Positions 7,822 through 15,350 of a stretch of 19,076 bases of DNA are shown here, piece by piece. The stretch spans positions 1 to 19,076 of the forward strand of contig JBIJCF010000047.1 in NCBI GenBank assembly GCA_044344795.1. The letters run 5' to 3'. A program made the position numbers and the translations under genes. The DNA comes from GCA-2737665 sp044344795. GTDB taxonomy: Bacteria > Bacteroidota > Bacteroidia > Palsa-965. Positions within the stretch are counted from its first letter, which is position 1. Each line of letters starts with the position of its first letter. Under the pieces are notes generated by a model. That model searched no databases and was not told where the DNA came from. It saw only the letters and a program-made list of their open reading frames with translations.

Positions 7822-8306
7822 AATTGACTCCCGAAAAAATATTGTTTCGATTAGGATTAAAAAAATTATTGCCATCCAATTGGACCAAGCAAACATCAAC
7901 GATAACCTTATTTGATAGGGAGCAAACCGTTCGTGCATTGAAAGAAGAATTCGGCATGTGGTTGAATAAATACCCATTTCATGTAGGCTGGATTTTAGAT
8001 GAACATGATTTGCCATTAGTGCCCAACATACGCACTTTATATTGGTTTCACACTCCCGGAGATAGCACCAGTCTGATGAACTCAAGAAGTTTATTGAATC
8101 GTATCAGCAGAATGAAAAGTAAACAACCCGATTTTTACATTATTCCAATTCACATCGCACCTATTACCCTGCAAACTATTTTAACCGATAAGGAGCACAT
8201 TTCTGCGGGTGTCGCAGTATTGATTGAAAACGGACATGTAATTGCCCAGCTGATTGATCGTCGGGAATTCGAACAGTTTCGTCAGTTGGTGCAAAACGAA
8301 ATTTAG
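7818..8306 (+). CDS. Unrecognised 162-residue protein, third gene of the peptidase operon
   Basis: I do not recognise this family. The protein is soluble-looking, with no signal peptide or membrane segment. It starts MKLTPEKILFRLGLKKLLPS, has a tryptophan-rich middle (NWTKQ, MWLNKYPFHVGWILDEHDLP, LYWFHTPGD) and ends in a possible alpha-beta segment (HISAGVAVLIENGHVIAQLI). Coding status is supported by the ATGA overlap with the methyltransferase and by its full-length frame up to the convergent mtgA. The tight overlaps suggest it is made together with the peptidase and the methyltransferase. Its stop codon TAG (8304-8306) shares two bases with the reverse-strand stop of mtgA. Confidence 0.75.
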   Translation: MKLTPEKILFRLGLKKLLPSNWTKQTSTITLFDREQTVRALKEEFGMWLNKYPFHVGWILDEHDLPLVPNIRTLYWFHTPGDSTSLMNSRSLLNRISRMKSKQPDFYIIPIHIAPITLQTILTDKEHISAGVAVLIENGHVIAQLIDRREFEQFRQLVQNEI

Positions 8307-9046
8307 ACTTTCGATTTCTTTCGCGTTGATTTCTTCTGTTCTTTAATCTCGGGGTGATAATTTAAAACACCTCCGAAATTCCGCATTTGACCTAAAGCGT
8401 ATACCTGTCTACTCACCACGTAGCCACCCGAAGCATTCGCCTTATACTTTATGGGGTTAGGCAATACAACCGCAAGTCGGGCAGCTTCAAGAGTAGAAAT
8501 TCGAGATACACTTTTTTTGAAAAAATGATTGGACGCAGCCTCAACACCATAAACACCTTTACCAAATTCAATGGTATTCAAATACACTTCCATGATACGT
8601 TCTTTACTCCAAAATGTCTCAATTAGCAGTGTGTAACCGGCCTCGAATCCTTTACGCACCCATGTGCTGGATGGCCACAAAAAAACATTCTTTGCCGTTT
8701 GTTGACTTATGGTGCTACCTCCACGCACTCGTTTCCCCTCTTCCGCATCTTCAAAAGCATCTTTAATCGCTTCAAAATCGAAACCATGGTGTGTAACAAA
8801 ACGCTGATCTTCTGTACAAACCACGGCCAATTGCATGTGATTGGGGATTTCCTCTAAGCTAACCCAATCATGCTGAACACCTTGGTAGTCTTCATCACCT
8901 GCAAATTGCACGGCACGAATTAGCATCAAAGGCGAATATGAAACAGGGATGAAACGCAAAAAAATGACCTGCAAAACGGCAAGGCTTAAGCAGAATAGAA
9001 AAGCTTTTCCTAATGTACTAAGCGCGGTTACGATCTTATTTTTCAT
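8303..9046 (-). CDS. mtgA: Monofunctional biosynthetic peptidoglycan transglycosylase
   Basis: The 247-residue enzyme polymerises lipid II into glycan strands on the outer face of the inner membrane (family GT51) without a transpeptidase domain. One N-terminal membrane helix covers about residues 13-35. All GT51 motifs are present: E79-D-Q-R-F-V-T-H-H-G-F (E79 the catalytic glutamate), RGGSTISQQTAKN at 108-120, RKGFE at 131-135 and KERIMEVYLN at 148-157. The length is normal for MtgA, and the lysine-rich tail (KEQKKSTRKKSKV) is a minor extra. A near-match promoter TAACTTCG lies at 9055-9062 on the minus strand, 8 bases from the ATG. The gene converges on the 162-residue gene with interlocked stop codons. 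Confidence 0.95.
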   Translation of the reverse strand: MKNKIVTALSTLGKAFLFCLSLAVLQVIFLRFIPVSYSPLMLIRAVQFAGDEDYQGVQHDWVSLEEIPNHMQLAVVCTEDQRFVTHHGFDFEAIKDAFEDAEEGKRVRGGSTISQQTAKNVFLWPSSTWVRKGFEAGYTLLIETFWSKERIMEVYLNTIEFGKGVYGVEAASNHFFKKSVSRISTLEAARLAVVLPNPIKYKANASGGYVVSRQVYALGQMRNFGGVLNYHPEIKEQKKSTRKKSKV

Positions 9047-9076
9047 TGCGGCATCGAAGTTATGAAATCCTCATGA

Positions 9077-9527
9077 TTGAGCATTAAAGAAGTACCACGT
9101 ACCATAAAGTTGCGCAAATTAGCATCTCTGATTCGATGGATAAAAAAGTTGACGCATTTTGGCGTTTCTGAGTTAACAGACGAGACATACAGACGTCGTC
9201 TCGTGCTGTTAAACACATTCTATCTCATCAGTTCTATCATCTTCATTGCTGCAACGATACAATCATACCTGTGTGATGAAGCCCGCGTGTTTACGGCCGT
9301 ATTTATTTTGTGCGCCCTCTTTCAGGTCGGCCTTATTTTTATCCTAAAAGGCTTTAGCGGACTGAATGATATCCAATACCGTGATCACCGGTTGGTTGAA
9401 CTGGAATCAGCATTTATCATTAGGTATGACCATCGTGCACACGCTCACAGATCAACTTGACCGAAAAGTTGTATTTACGAACCCTTCTTCCGGTGATACA
9501 CACGTTATGTTGCAGTTTCCGGCATAA
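9077..9527 (+). pseudogene. Remnant of a membrane sensor histidine kinase with the middle deleted
   Basis: Two pieces lie in different frames. The first (frame open 9077-9460) encodes THFGVSELTDETYRRRLVLL and then two membrane helices (LLNTFYLISSIIFIAATIQS, VFTAVFILCALFQVGLIFIL), as at the N-terminus of Bacteroidota sensor kinases; its sense seems to fade after about 9360. The second lies in the +1 frame, closed by a stop at 9363-9365 and open from 9366 to the TAA at 9525-9527. It reads WNQHLSLGMTIVHTLTDQLD then a short tail to MLQFPA, matching the G2 box and the C-terminal end of a HisKA_2/HWE-type kinase ATPase domain. The dimerisation domain, H-box, N-box and any sensor part are absent. 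The simplest reading is an internal deletion with its joint between about 9360 and 9395. No good start codon or promoter was found for the first piece; the frame begins at a TTG. Confidence 0.6.
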
Positions 9528-9556
9528 AAACTGCGCGTTTTGTTGTAGAATTCTGC

Positions 9557-9564
9557 TAACTTTA
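9557..9564 (+). promoter_or_regulatory. Near-match -7 promoter element TAACTTTA
   Basis: One base off TAnnTTTG and 25 bases before the ATG at 9590. It sits in CTGCTAACTTT, the same 11 bases found at the promoter at 2354-2364. It probably serves the secreted T9SS cargo gene. Confidence 0.4.
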
Positions 9565-9589
9565 GTGTCTACATTCTCAAAACGCTATC

Positions 9590-11344
9590 ATGAAAAATCA
9601 AATTATTGTAGCAGCGCTCGTGCTCGGTACTTTCTTTTATCAGGATATGAATGCGCAAGCCTCTGCATGTCCCGACGTATTTGCCACACCTGACACATCA
9701 TTGTGCGGAACCGGCGGATGCGTGAACTTGAATGCTCAGGTTCAGGGAACACGAGCTACAACCAGCTACAACGGCTATGCAATTCCTTATAGTCCGTATG
9801 CCTTTACGGGTGGAAATTCTATCCTGTTAAATATTGATGATACGTGGTCCAACGTAATCAACATGCCCTTCTGCTTCGAATTCTTCGGAAATACATACAA
9901 TCAGATTGTCATCGGTTCAAATGCGATCGTGACTTTCGATCTTGCACAAGCCAATGGATATTGCCAATGGCCTATTAACGCTGCGATTCCTTCGAATCAA
10001 AATCCGATGAACTCTATCATGGCACCGTTTCATGATATTGATCCGTCAGTTCCCGGAAACCCGCCTGCAGACATCAATTGGCAAGTATATGGTACTGCAC
10101 CATGTCGACAGTTTGTGATTACTTGGTATAGCGTCCCTATGTTCAGCTGTACGAGTGTCTTAGCTACATCACAATTAGTGCTTCACGAATCCACCAATAT
10201 TATTGATATCTATCTTACCAATAAACCAACATGTGCGCAATGGAATGCCGGTGCAGCTATTCAAGGAATTCAGAATGCCACCGGGACAACTGCGTATGTT
10301 ACTCCAGGTAGAAATTTCCCGACGCAATGGACCGCAACAAACGATGGTTATCGTTTTGAACCTAATGGTGCCGCGAATTTCACCTTCGCTTGGTTTGATC
10401 TGGCAGGCAATCAATTAAGCACACAAACTACATTTCAGGTTTGCCCTCCAACAACAACTTCTTACGTAGCTGTTGTAACAAATACATCTTGTGCAGGAAC
10501 AATCGTGGTTCAAGATACTGTAACGATTGGAGTTTCTCCCGGAACCGTTACTGCACAATCAACCAGCACTGCTGATATATGCAATGGAGGTTACGGGTCT
10601 GCATCAACCACCGGTAATGGAGGAACCGCGCCTTACACGTATTTGTGGCAGCCGGGAGGACAAACGACACAAACAGCAACTAACCTTACCGCAGGAACTT
10701 ATATTGTAACCATTACGGATGCTGCAGGTTGTGCTGTAATTGATACGGTTGTATTGAACAATACCAATCCTCCTGTTGATCCGCTAATTACTTCCAATGC
10801 AGTGAACGGACAGCTGATTCAAAACGCTCCCGGTGATAGCGTTAACATTTGTTTCTTTAATCCTGCTCCGGGTTCTGTGGTGAGCTGGGCATGGGTATTT
10901 GATGGTTCACAAACTTCATCGTTGCAAACACCTTGTTTCACGGTTAACGATTCCGGCTTTTACTGCGTTAACCTTGCAGTGCAGGATTCCTTCGGATGCT
11001 TGGATACTGCAACATCATGCGTTCGTGTATTGAGTGAAGCTGTAATTACTTTCCCGAATGTATTTACACCAAACGGCGATGGCTTTAACGATTTCTTCAA
11101 TGCCACTTCTTCCGGTGTGCAGGCATTACGTTTCGATATTTTCGATCGTTGGGGCGTGTTAATTCAAACCATTAATTTAACCGGCAGCGATGTGACAGCT
11201 CCTACTTCCGGATGGAACGGACGCACTACTGCAGGCAACGATGCTACTGATGGTGTGTATTATTGGGTGGCAACTGTCACTGATTATCAAAATCGTGTGA
11301 AAGATTACAGCGGCTTCGTGCATTTGTTGCGAAGTCAACCTTAA
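9590..11344 (+). CDS. Secreted T9SS cargo protein with type B (gliding-motility-associated) C-terminal sorting domain
   Basis: The 584-residue protein starts with a signal peptide (MKNQIIVAALVLGTFFYQDM, cut near NAQA). Residues about 55-260 form a beta-rich domain with FEFFGNTYNQIVIGSNAIV, reminiscent of nidogen-type extracellular modules, though I do not name the family firmly. Residues about 325-392 are one SprB-type repeat (GGTAPYTYLWQPGGQTTQTA, AGTYIVTITDAAGC). Residues about 395-482 are PKD-like (WAWVFDGS, GFYCVNLAVQDSFGC). Residues about 486-581 are the CHU_C / type B T9SS sorting domain: FPNVFTPNGDGFNDFF, FDIFDRWG, GWNGR, DGVYYWVATVTD. It should cross the outer membrane by T9SS and stay on the cell surface or be released. 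SprB repeats occur in the gliding adhesin SprB, so an adhesive role is plausible but unproven. Confidence 0.9.
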   Translation: MKNQIIVAALVLGTFFYQDMNAQASACPDVFATPDTSLCGTGGCVNLNAQVQGTRATTSYNGYAIPYSPYAFTGGNSILLNIDDTWSNVINMPFCFEFFGNTYNQIVIGSNAIVTFDLAQANGYCQWPINAAIPSNQNPMNSIMAPFHDIDPSVPGNPPADINWQVYGTAPCRQFVITWYSVPMFSCTSVLATSQLVLHESTNIIDIYLTNKPTCAQWNAGAAIQGIQNATGTTAYVTPGRNFPTQWTATNDGYRFEPNGAANFTFAWFDLAGNQLSTQTTFQVCPPTTTSYVAVVTNTSCAGTIVVQDTVTIGVSPGTVTAQSTSTADICNGGYGSASTTGNGGTAPYTYLWQPGGQTTQTATNLTAGTYIVTITDAAGCAVIDTVVLNNTNPPVDPLITSNAVNGQLIQNAPGDSVNICFFNPAPGSVVSWAWVFDGSQTSSLQTPCFTVNDSGFYCVNLAVQDSFGCLDTATSCVRVLSEAVITFPNVFTPNGDGFNDFFNATSSGVQALRFDIFDRWGVLIQTINLTGSDVTAPTSGWNGRTTAGNDATDGVYYWVATVTDYQNRVKDYSGFVHLLRSQP

Positions 11345-11361
11345 GCGAACATTAATCAACA

Positions 11362-11393
11362 AAAAAGGAGCGATGTAATTATCGCTCCTTTTT
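11362..11393. terminator. Bidirectional rho-independent terminator
   Basis: A perfect 13-base-pair stem (AAAAAGGAGCGAT / ATCGCTCCTTTTT) with a 6-base loop GTAATT lies between the ends of the T9SS cargo gene (11344) and purL (11415). The A- and T-tracts at the stem base give a U-tail in either direction, so it can end both convergent transcripts. Confidence 0.9.
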
Positions 11394-11414
11394 CTTTTGT
11401 TCTTCTTACAACTA

Positions 11415-13649
11415 TTAGTTATTCATAATAGTTTCCAGCTTGGTGTTATAACTGTTCGCGTAATCAGCAACAGTGCCGAAATTATTACCATCTACAACAC
11501 AGGCATTTCCTTTCACCGTTCCTAACACGTTGAACGCCACACCGTGCTTGTCTGCGATAGCTTTAAGCACTTCCGTCTTACTTGCAGCACAAGAAACAAT
11601 TACGCGACTCTGCGCTTCACCAAACAAGAAAGCATCCTTTCTAACATTGGCGGTTGAATTAATTTCAAAACCCAATTGATGTTGCATACCGGACTCCAGC
11701 AAAGTGATAAACAAACCACCATCTGCACAATCGTGAGCTGAATGCACAGCACCTGCGCGAATCATTTCACGGATTGCAGCTTGCACGTTGTATTCTTCGT
11801 CCAAATCAAAATCAGGAGCAGGAGTATTTTTAATTCCGTGATACGAATACACATATTCCGAAGAATTGATGTCATTACGCGAACGACCGATCATAACGAT
11901 AGCATCACCTTCGTTTTTGAATGACAATGAAGTGATGTGCTTCTTATCATCAACAATTCCTAACATACCGATTGTCGGCGTTGGGAATACCGGTCCTTCG
12001 TAAGAAGACTGATTATAGAAACTAACGTTTCCTCCCGTTACAGGAGTCTGAAACTTCAAACACGCTTTGCCCATTCCTTTAATGGAGCCGACGAACTGCC
12101 AATACACTTCGGGGTTATACGGATTACCAAAGTTCAAACAATTAGTAACGCCGGAAGGAACACCGCCGGAACAGGTAATGTTACGAGCAGCCTCTGCAAC
12201 TGCAATGGCACATCCGGTTTCAGGATCAGCATTTACGTAACGTGAATTACAATCTACTTTCAATGCTAATGCCTTGTTGCTACCTTTCAAATTAACAATC
12301 GCAGCATCGGAAGGATTGTTGGTGCTCATGTTCACCGTTCCGACCATGGAATCGTATTGATTGTACACCCAACGTTTGGAAGCAATGTTAGGGTGTGCTG
12401 CCAAATGCTTGGCCACCGCAACTAAATCTGCAGGTTCATTAACCTGATCAATAGAGAACTTTTTAGATTCCGCGAAGTATGCAGGTTCTTTGTATTCTCG
12501 ATGATATACCGGTGCCCCTCCGCCAAGAACAAGCGACTCGGCAGGAACATCGGCAACGAGTTCATCGTGCATGTAATATTTTAAACGATCGCCGGCAGTT
12601 ACTTCTCCAATTTGCACACAATTCAAATCCCACTTTTCAAAAACATCCAACACTTCTTTTTCGCGGCCTTTGTGTGCTACAATCAACATACGCTCCTGAG
12701 ATTCGGACAACAATATTTCCCATGATTTCATGTGATCCTGACGCGTAGGAACTTTATCTAACCAAATCACCATGCCGTGTTCACCTTTAGCCGACATTTC
12801 GGAAGTAGAACAAGTAATGCCTGCTGCACCCATATCCTGCATGCCCACAACAGCGCCTGTTTTAATCACTTCTAATGTTGCTTCCAACAATAGTTTTTCC
12901 TGAAACGGATCACCAACCTGAACAGCAGGTAGATCTTTCGCAGAATCTTCTGTAATATCTTTTGACGCAAATGCAGCACCGTGAATACCGTCTTTACCTG
13001 TTGCAGAACCTACGATAAACACAGGATTTCCCACTCCGTATGACGTTGCTGAAACTGTTTCGCCAACACGAACAATACCAACTGACATCGCATTGACAAG
13101 AGGATTAACATTATAGCATTCATCGAAGAACACTTCACCTCCAACAGTAGGAATACCAAAAGCATTACCGTAATCACCAATCCCTTTTACTACACCGCGT
13201 ACCAGCCATTTTGTTTTATCAAGGTTAGGATCACCGAAACGCAGGGAATTTAATCCTGCAATTGGACGAGCGCCCATCGTGAAAATATCACGGTTAATTC
13301 CACCTACACCTGTTGCTGCTCCTTGATAAGGCTCCAATGCTGAAGGGTGATTATGTGATTCTATTTTGAACGCACAAGCCCAACCATCACCAATATCCAC
13401 CAGTCCGGCGTTTTCTTCTCCGGCTTTTGCCAACATGTGCGGACCATCTTTAGGTAAGGTTTTCAACCAAACGATGGAGTTTTTATACGAACAATGCTCT
13501 GACCACATCACCGAATAAATACTCAGCTCTGTGAAATTGGGAGTACGCCCTAATATTTCAGTGATTTTTTGAAATTCTTCCGGTAATAAACCTAACTGTT
13601 TGGCTTGATCTACGGTTGCCAATTGTGTTTCAGATGCAGTAAGAGACAT
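11415..13649 (-). CDS. purL: Phosphoribosylformylglycinamidine synthase subunit PurL
   Basis: The 744-residue protein is the small-type PurL of purine synthesis, converting FGAR to FGAM with ATP, using ammonia delivered by PurQ with PurS. It matches the usual length of small PurL (about 720-760). Signature segments are SEHCSYKNS (about 50-58), FKIESHNHPSALEPY (94-108), GAATGVGGINRD (110-121), GIGDYGNAFGIPTVGGEV and, in the second half, GGNVSFYNQS and AHDCADGGL. The start is ATG 13649, 24 bases after the promoter element TAAATTTG on the same strand. It stands alone here, with no purQ or purS beside it, and diverges from a membrane protein gene. Confidence 0.97.
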   Translation of the reverse strand: MSLTASETQLATVDQAKQLGLLPEEFQKITEILGRTPNFTELSIYSVMWSEHCSYKNSIVWLKTLPKDGPHMLAKAGEENAGLVDIGDGWACAFKIESHNHPSALEPYQGAATGVGGINRDIFTMGARPIAGLNSLRFGDPNLDKTKWLVRGVVKGIGDYGNAFGIPTVGGEVFFDECYNVNPLVNAMSVGIVRVGETVSATSYGVGNPVFIVGSATGKDGIHGAAFASKDITEDSAKDLPAVQVGDPFQEKLLLEATLEVIKTGAVVGMQDMGAAGITCSTSEMSAKGEHGMVIWLDKVPTRQDHMKSWEILLSESQERMLIVAHKGREKEVLDVFEKWDLNCVQIGEVTAGDRLKYYMHDELVADVPAESLVLGGGAPVYHREYKEPAYFAESKKFSIDQVNEPADLVAVAKHLAAHPNIASKRWVYNQYDSMVGTVNMSTNNPSDAAIVNLKGSNKALALKVDCNSRYVNADPETGCAIAVAEAARNITCSGGVPSGVTNCLNFGNPYNPEVYWQFVGSIKGMGKACLKFQTPVTGGNVSFYNQSSYEGPVFPTPTIGMLGIVDDKKHITSLSFKNEGDAIVMIGRSRNDINSSEYVYSYHGIKNTPAPDFDLDEEYNVQAAIREMIRAGAVHSAHDCADGGLFITLLESGMQHQLGFEINSTANVRKDAFLFGEAQSRVIVSCAASKTEVLKAIADKHGVAFNVLGTVKGNACVVDGNNFGTVADYANSYNTKLETIMNN

Positions 13650-13673
13650 GTGCTGTGATGCTTAAATGAGGGG

Positions 13674-13681
13674 CAAATTTA
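13674..13681 (-). promoter_or_regulatory. Bacteroidota -7 promoter element TAAATTTG for purL
   Basis: Exact TAnnTTTG match on the minus strand, 24 bases before the purL ATG, giving a longer leader than its neighbours. No purine riboswitch fold was evident in the short leader. Confidence 0.5.
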
Positions 13682-13798
13682 CGGAGAATACAACGATTGT
13701 TCTTCACAAGTTTTCAGCATTTGGTGTAAAACGTATTGGGCATTTGTGCTCTCAGTTGTAATCATACGATCTTTCTTTCAAGCTATGGATTCAAACTT

Positions 13799-13806
13799 TA
13801 CATTTG
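13799..13806 (+). promoter_or_regulatory. Bacteroidota -7 promoter element TACATTTG
   Basis: Exact TAnnTTTG match ending 4 bases before the in-frame GTG at 13811. It supports that GTG as the start of the membrane protein rather than the TTG at 13736, which would put this promoter inside the coding region. Confidence 0.55.
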
Positions 13807-13810
13807 TGGG

Positions 13811-15298
13811 GTGAGTTGGATCACCTATACCCTAATTCTATCCGCATTTTTTGTGTACCTATTGCGTAAAGGGAACAAACTTTTGCCGGGTGTAAAAACG
13901 TGGATTACCGCAACACTATTTCTGATTAAAATTCTTGCCTCCTTTGCCGTTTGGGGGTTGTACACGTATTACTACGCCGACAGGCAATATGCGGATATCT
14001 GGAAATATTTCGACGACAGTAAAATTATAGCTGCTGCATTGCCCGATCAACCTTCAGACTATTTTAAGATGGTTACCGGTTTTGGTAATCAGGAGGATCT
14101 TGATGAACGATATTATACAAGAATGAATCACTGGCATCAGAAATTTGAGAATAATCTGTTCAATGATTCCCATACCATCATACGCTACAATGCACTGTTA
14201 ATGCCGATTTCAGGCGGAAATTATCACATCCACAGCTTAGTGATGTGCATACTTGGCTTTATTGGATGCACGGCATTATTTCGATTTTTTTTGCATTTCC
14301 TCCCGGAATGGAAAAATGCTTTGCTAGTGCTATTATTCTTACTACCATCTTTTGTATTCTGGACTTCCGGTGTATTGAAAGAAGGACTGATGTTTCTGGC
14401 TTTAGGGATTATCTTCGAACAACTATTCATCTCGCAACGCCACGGGCTCCTGCGTTTAGTGCTAATTTTTACCGCTGCAGTAATACTCGCAATGACGAAG
14501 TTATACCTGCTGCTCATATTGTTTATTCCGCTAGTACTTTTTGTAATTGCTCAACGCATGCAACGTAATAGCGCGATATTGTGGTTAAGCGGAATTGGAA
14601 TTTGTATTCTAATTGCAGGCGGATTGCACTTCGCAAAATCCACGTATGATCCTTTTCGTTTGCTAATCAATAAACACAATGATTTCCTGAATTTATCCAT
14701 AGGTGGAACATTCATGTATAATGATTCTGCTGTTGTTTACGTAGATGCCGATCATCACAGTGCAATTCAATACACACAACCCGGCACGTGTCGCATCACC
14801 GGACCAACTCCTACCTTGTATTGGTTACATGCGAAAGGTTTCGATGACACATTGAAAACAACGCATACCAATGATACGGTGAGTTACACCATTATGACCG
14901 ATTATCCGCGTGCTGGAAGTTTGCTACATGAACAACCGTTACACTCCGCAACCGATGTCTTACTTAGCATTCCGGCGGCATTGAACAACGCCACCATGCG
15001 CCCCTATCCGTGGGAACCACGATCAGCGCTGTTAATTCCTTCCGCAGCAGAAAATTTATTGCTGTATTTAACGCTTATTGCCGCGCTTTTGTACCGAAAA
15101 AAAAACACATCCGATCTCTTCTTTTTCTTGTGCTGGTTCAGCATCACCTATCTCATCGTTGCAGGCTTGACCACTCCTGTTCTTGGTGCTCTTGTTCGAT
15201 ACAAAATAACCGCTGTCCCATTTTTATTTAGTGCATTATTTATGCTCATAGATACCGAACAATTGCCCGCCCGAATCCGTCGTTTACTTACTGTCTGA
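13811..15298 (+). CDS. Multi-spanning membrane protein of unknown function, GT-C-like
   Basis: The protein has 495 residues if started at GTG 13811, which gives a hydrophobic N-terminus (first helix SWITYTLILSAFFVYLLRKG). It has a membrane-rich first half, with helices such as TATLFLIKILASFAVWGLYT, a cluster around ALLVLLFLLPSFVFWTSGVL and a run near ILAMTKLYLLLILFIPLVLF. A soluble loop of about 100 residues (about 295-397) follows, then three C-terminal helices. The segments PSFVFWTSGVLKEG and GALVRYKITAVPFL look like those of Bacteroidota membrane proteins related to GT-C glycosyltransferases or polysaccharide polymerases; that is inference. It could serve surface polysaccharide or lipid synthesis, but no glycan genes lie nearby. 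It diverges from purL. Confidence 0.75.
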   Translation: MSWITYTLILSAFFVYLLRKGNKLLPGVKTWITATLFLIKILASFAVWGLYTYYYADRQYADIWKYFDDSKIIAAALPDQPSDYFKMVTGFGNQEDLDERYYTRMNHWHQKFENNLFNDSHTIIRYNALLMPISGGNYHIHSLVMCILGFIGCTALFRFFLHFLPEWKNALLVLLFLLPSFVFWTSGVLKEGLMFLALGIIFEQLFISQRHGLLRLVLIFTAAVILAMTKLYLLLILFIPLVLFVIAQRMQRNSAILWLSGIGICILIAGGLHFAKSTYDPFRLLINKHNDFLNLSIGGTFMYNDSAVVYVDADHHSAIQYTQPGTCRITGPTPTLYWLHAKGFDDTLKTTHTNDTVSYTIMTDYPRAGSLLHEQPLHSATDVLLSIPAALNNATMRPYPWEPRSALLIPSAAENLLLYLTLIAALLYRKKNTSDLFFFLCWFSITYLIVAGLTTPVLGALVRYKITAVPFLFSALFMLIDTEQLPARIRRLLTV

Positions 15299-15315
15299 AA
15301 TCACTTCAAATTCCC

Positions 15316-15323
15316 TATTTTTG
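15316..15323 (+). promoter_or_regulatory. Bacteroidota -7 promoter element TATTTTTG
   Basis: Exact TAnnTTTG match 27 bases before the permease ATG at 15351. A Shine-Dalgarno-like GGAG at 15340-15343, 7 bases before the ATG, is unusual here, as most genes in the window lack one. Confidence 0.45.
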
Positions 15324-15350
15324 GGCACCTCTAATTAATGGAGCGCCTTC

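Noticed and set aside
9526..9541. AAAAC-TGCGC-GTTTT as a terminator after the kinase remnant
   Set aside because: The arms are only 5 bases and almost all A-T; the stem would be too weak, and no further U-tract follows.
9590..11344. Tandem repeats in the T9SS cargo gene
   Set aside because: Only a single SprB-type and a single PKD-like module are seen; there is no tandem array at DNA level.
14224..14568. Open frames on both strands inside the membrane protein gene
   Set aside because: Shadows of a real coding frame with continuous membrane helices; no independent start signal.
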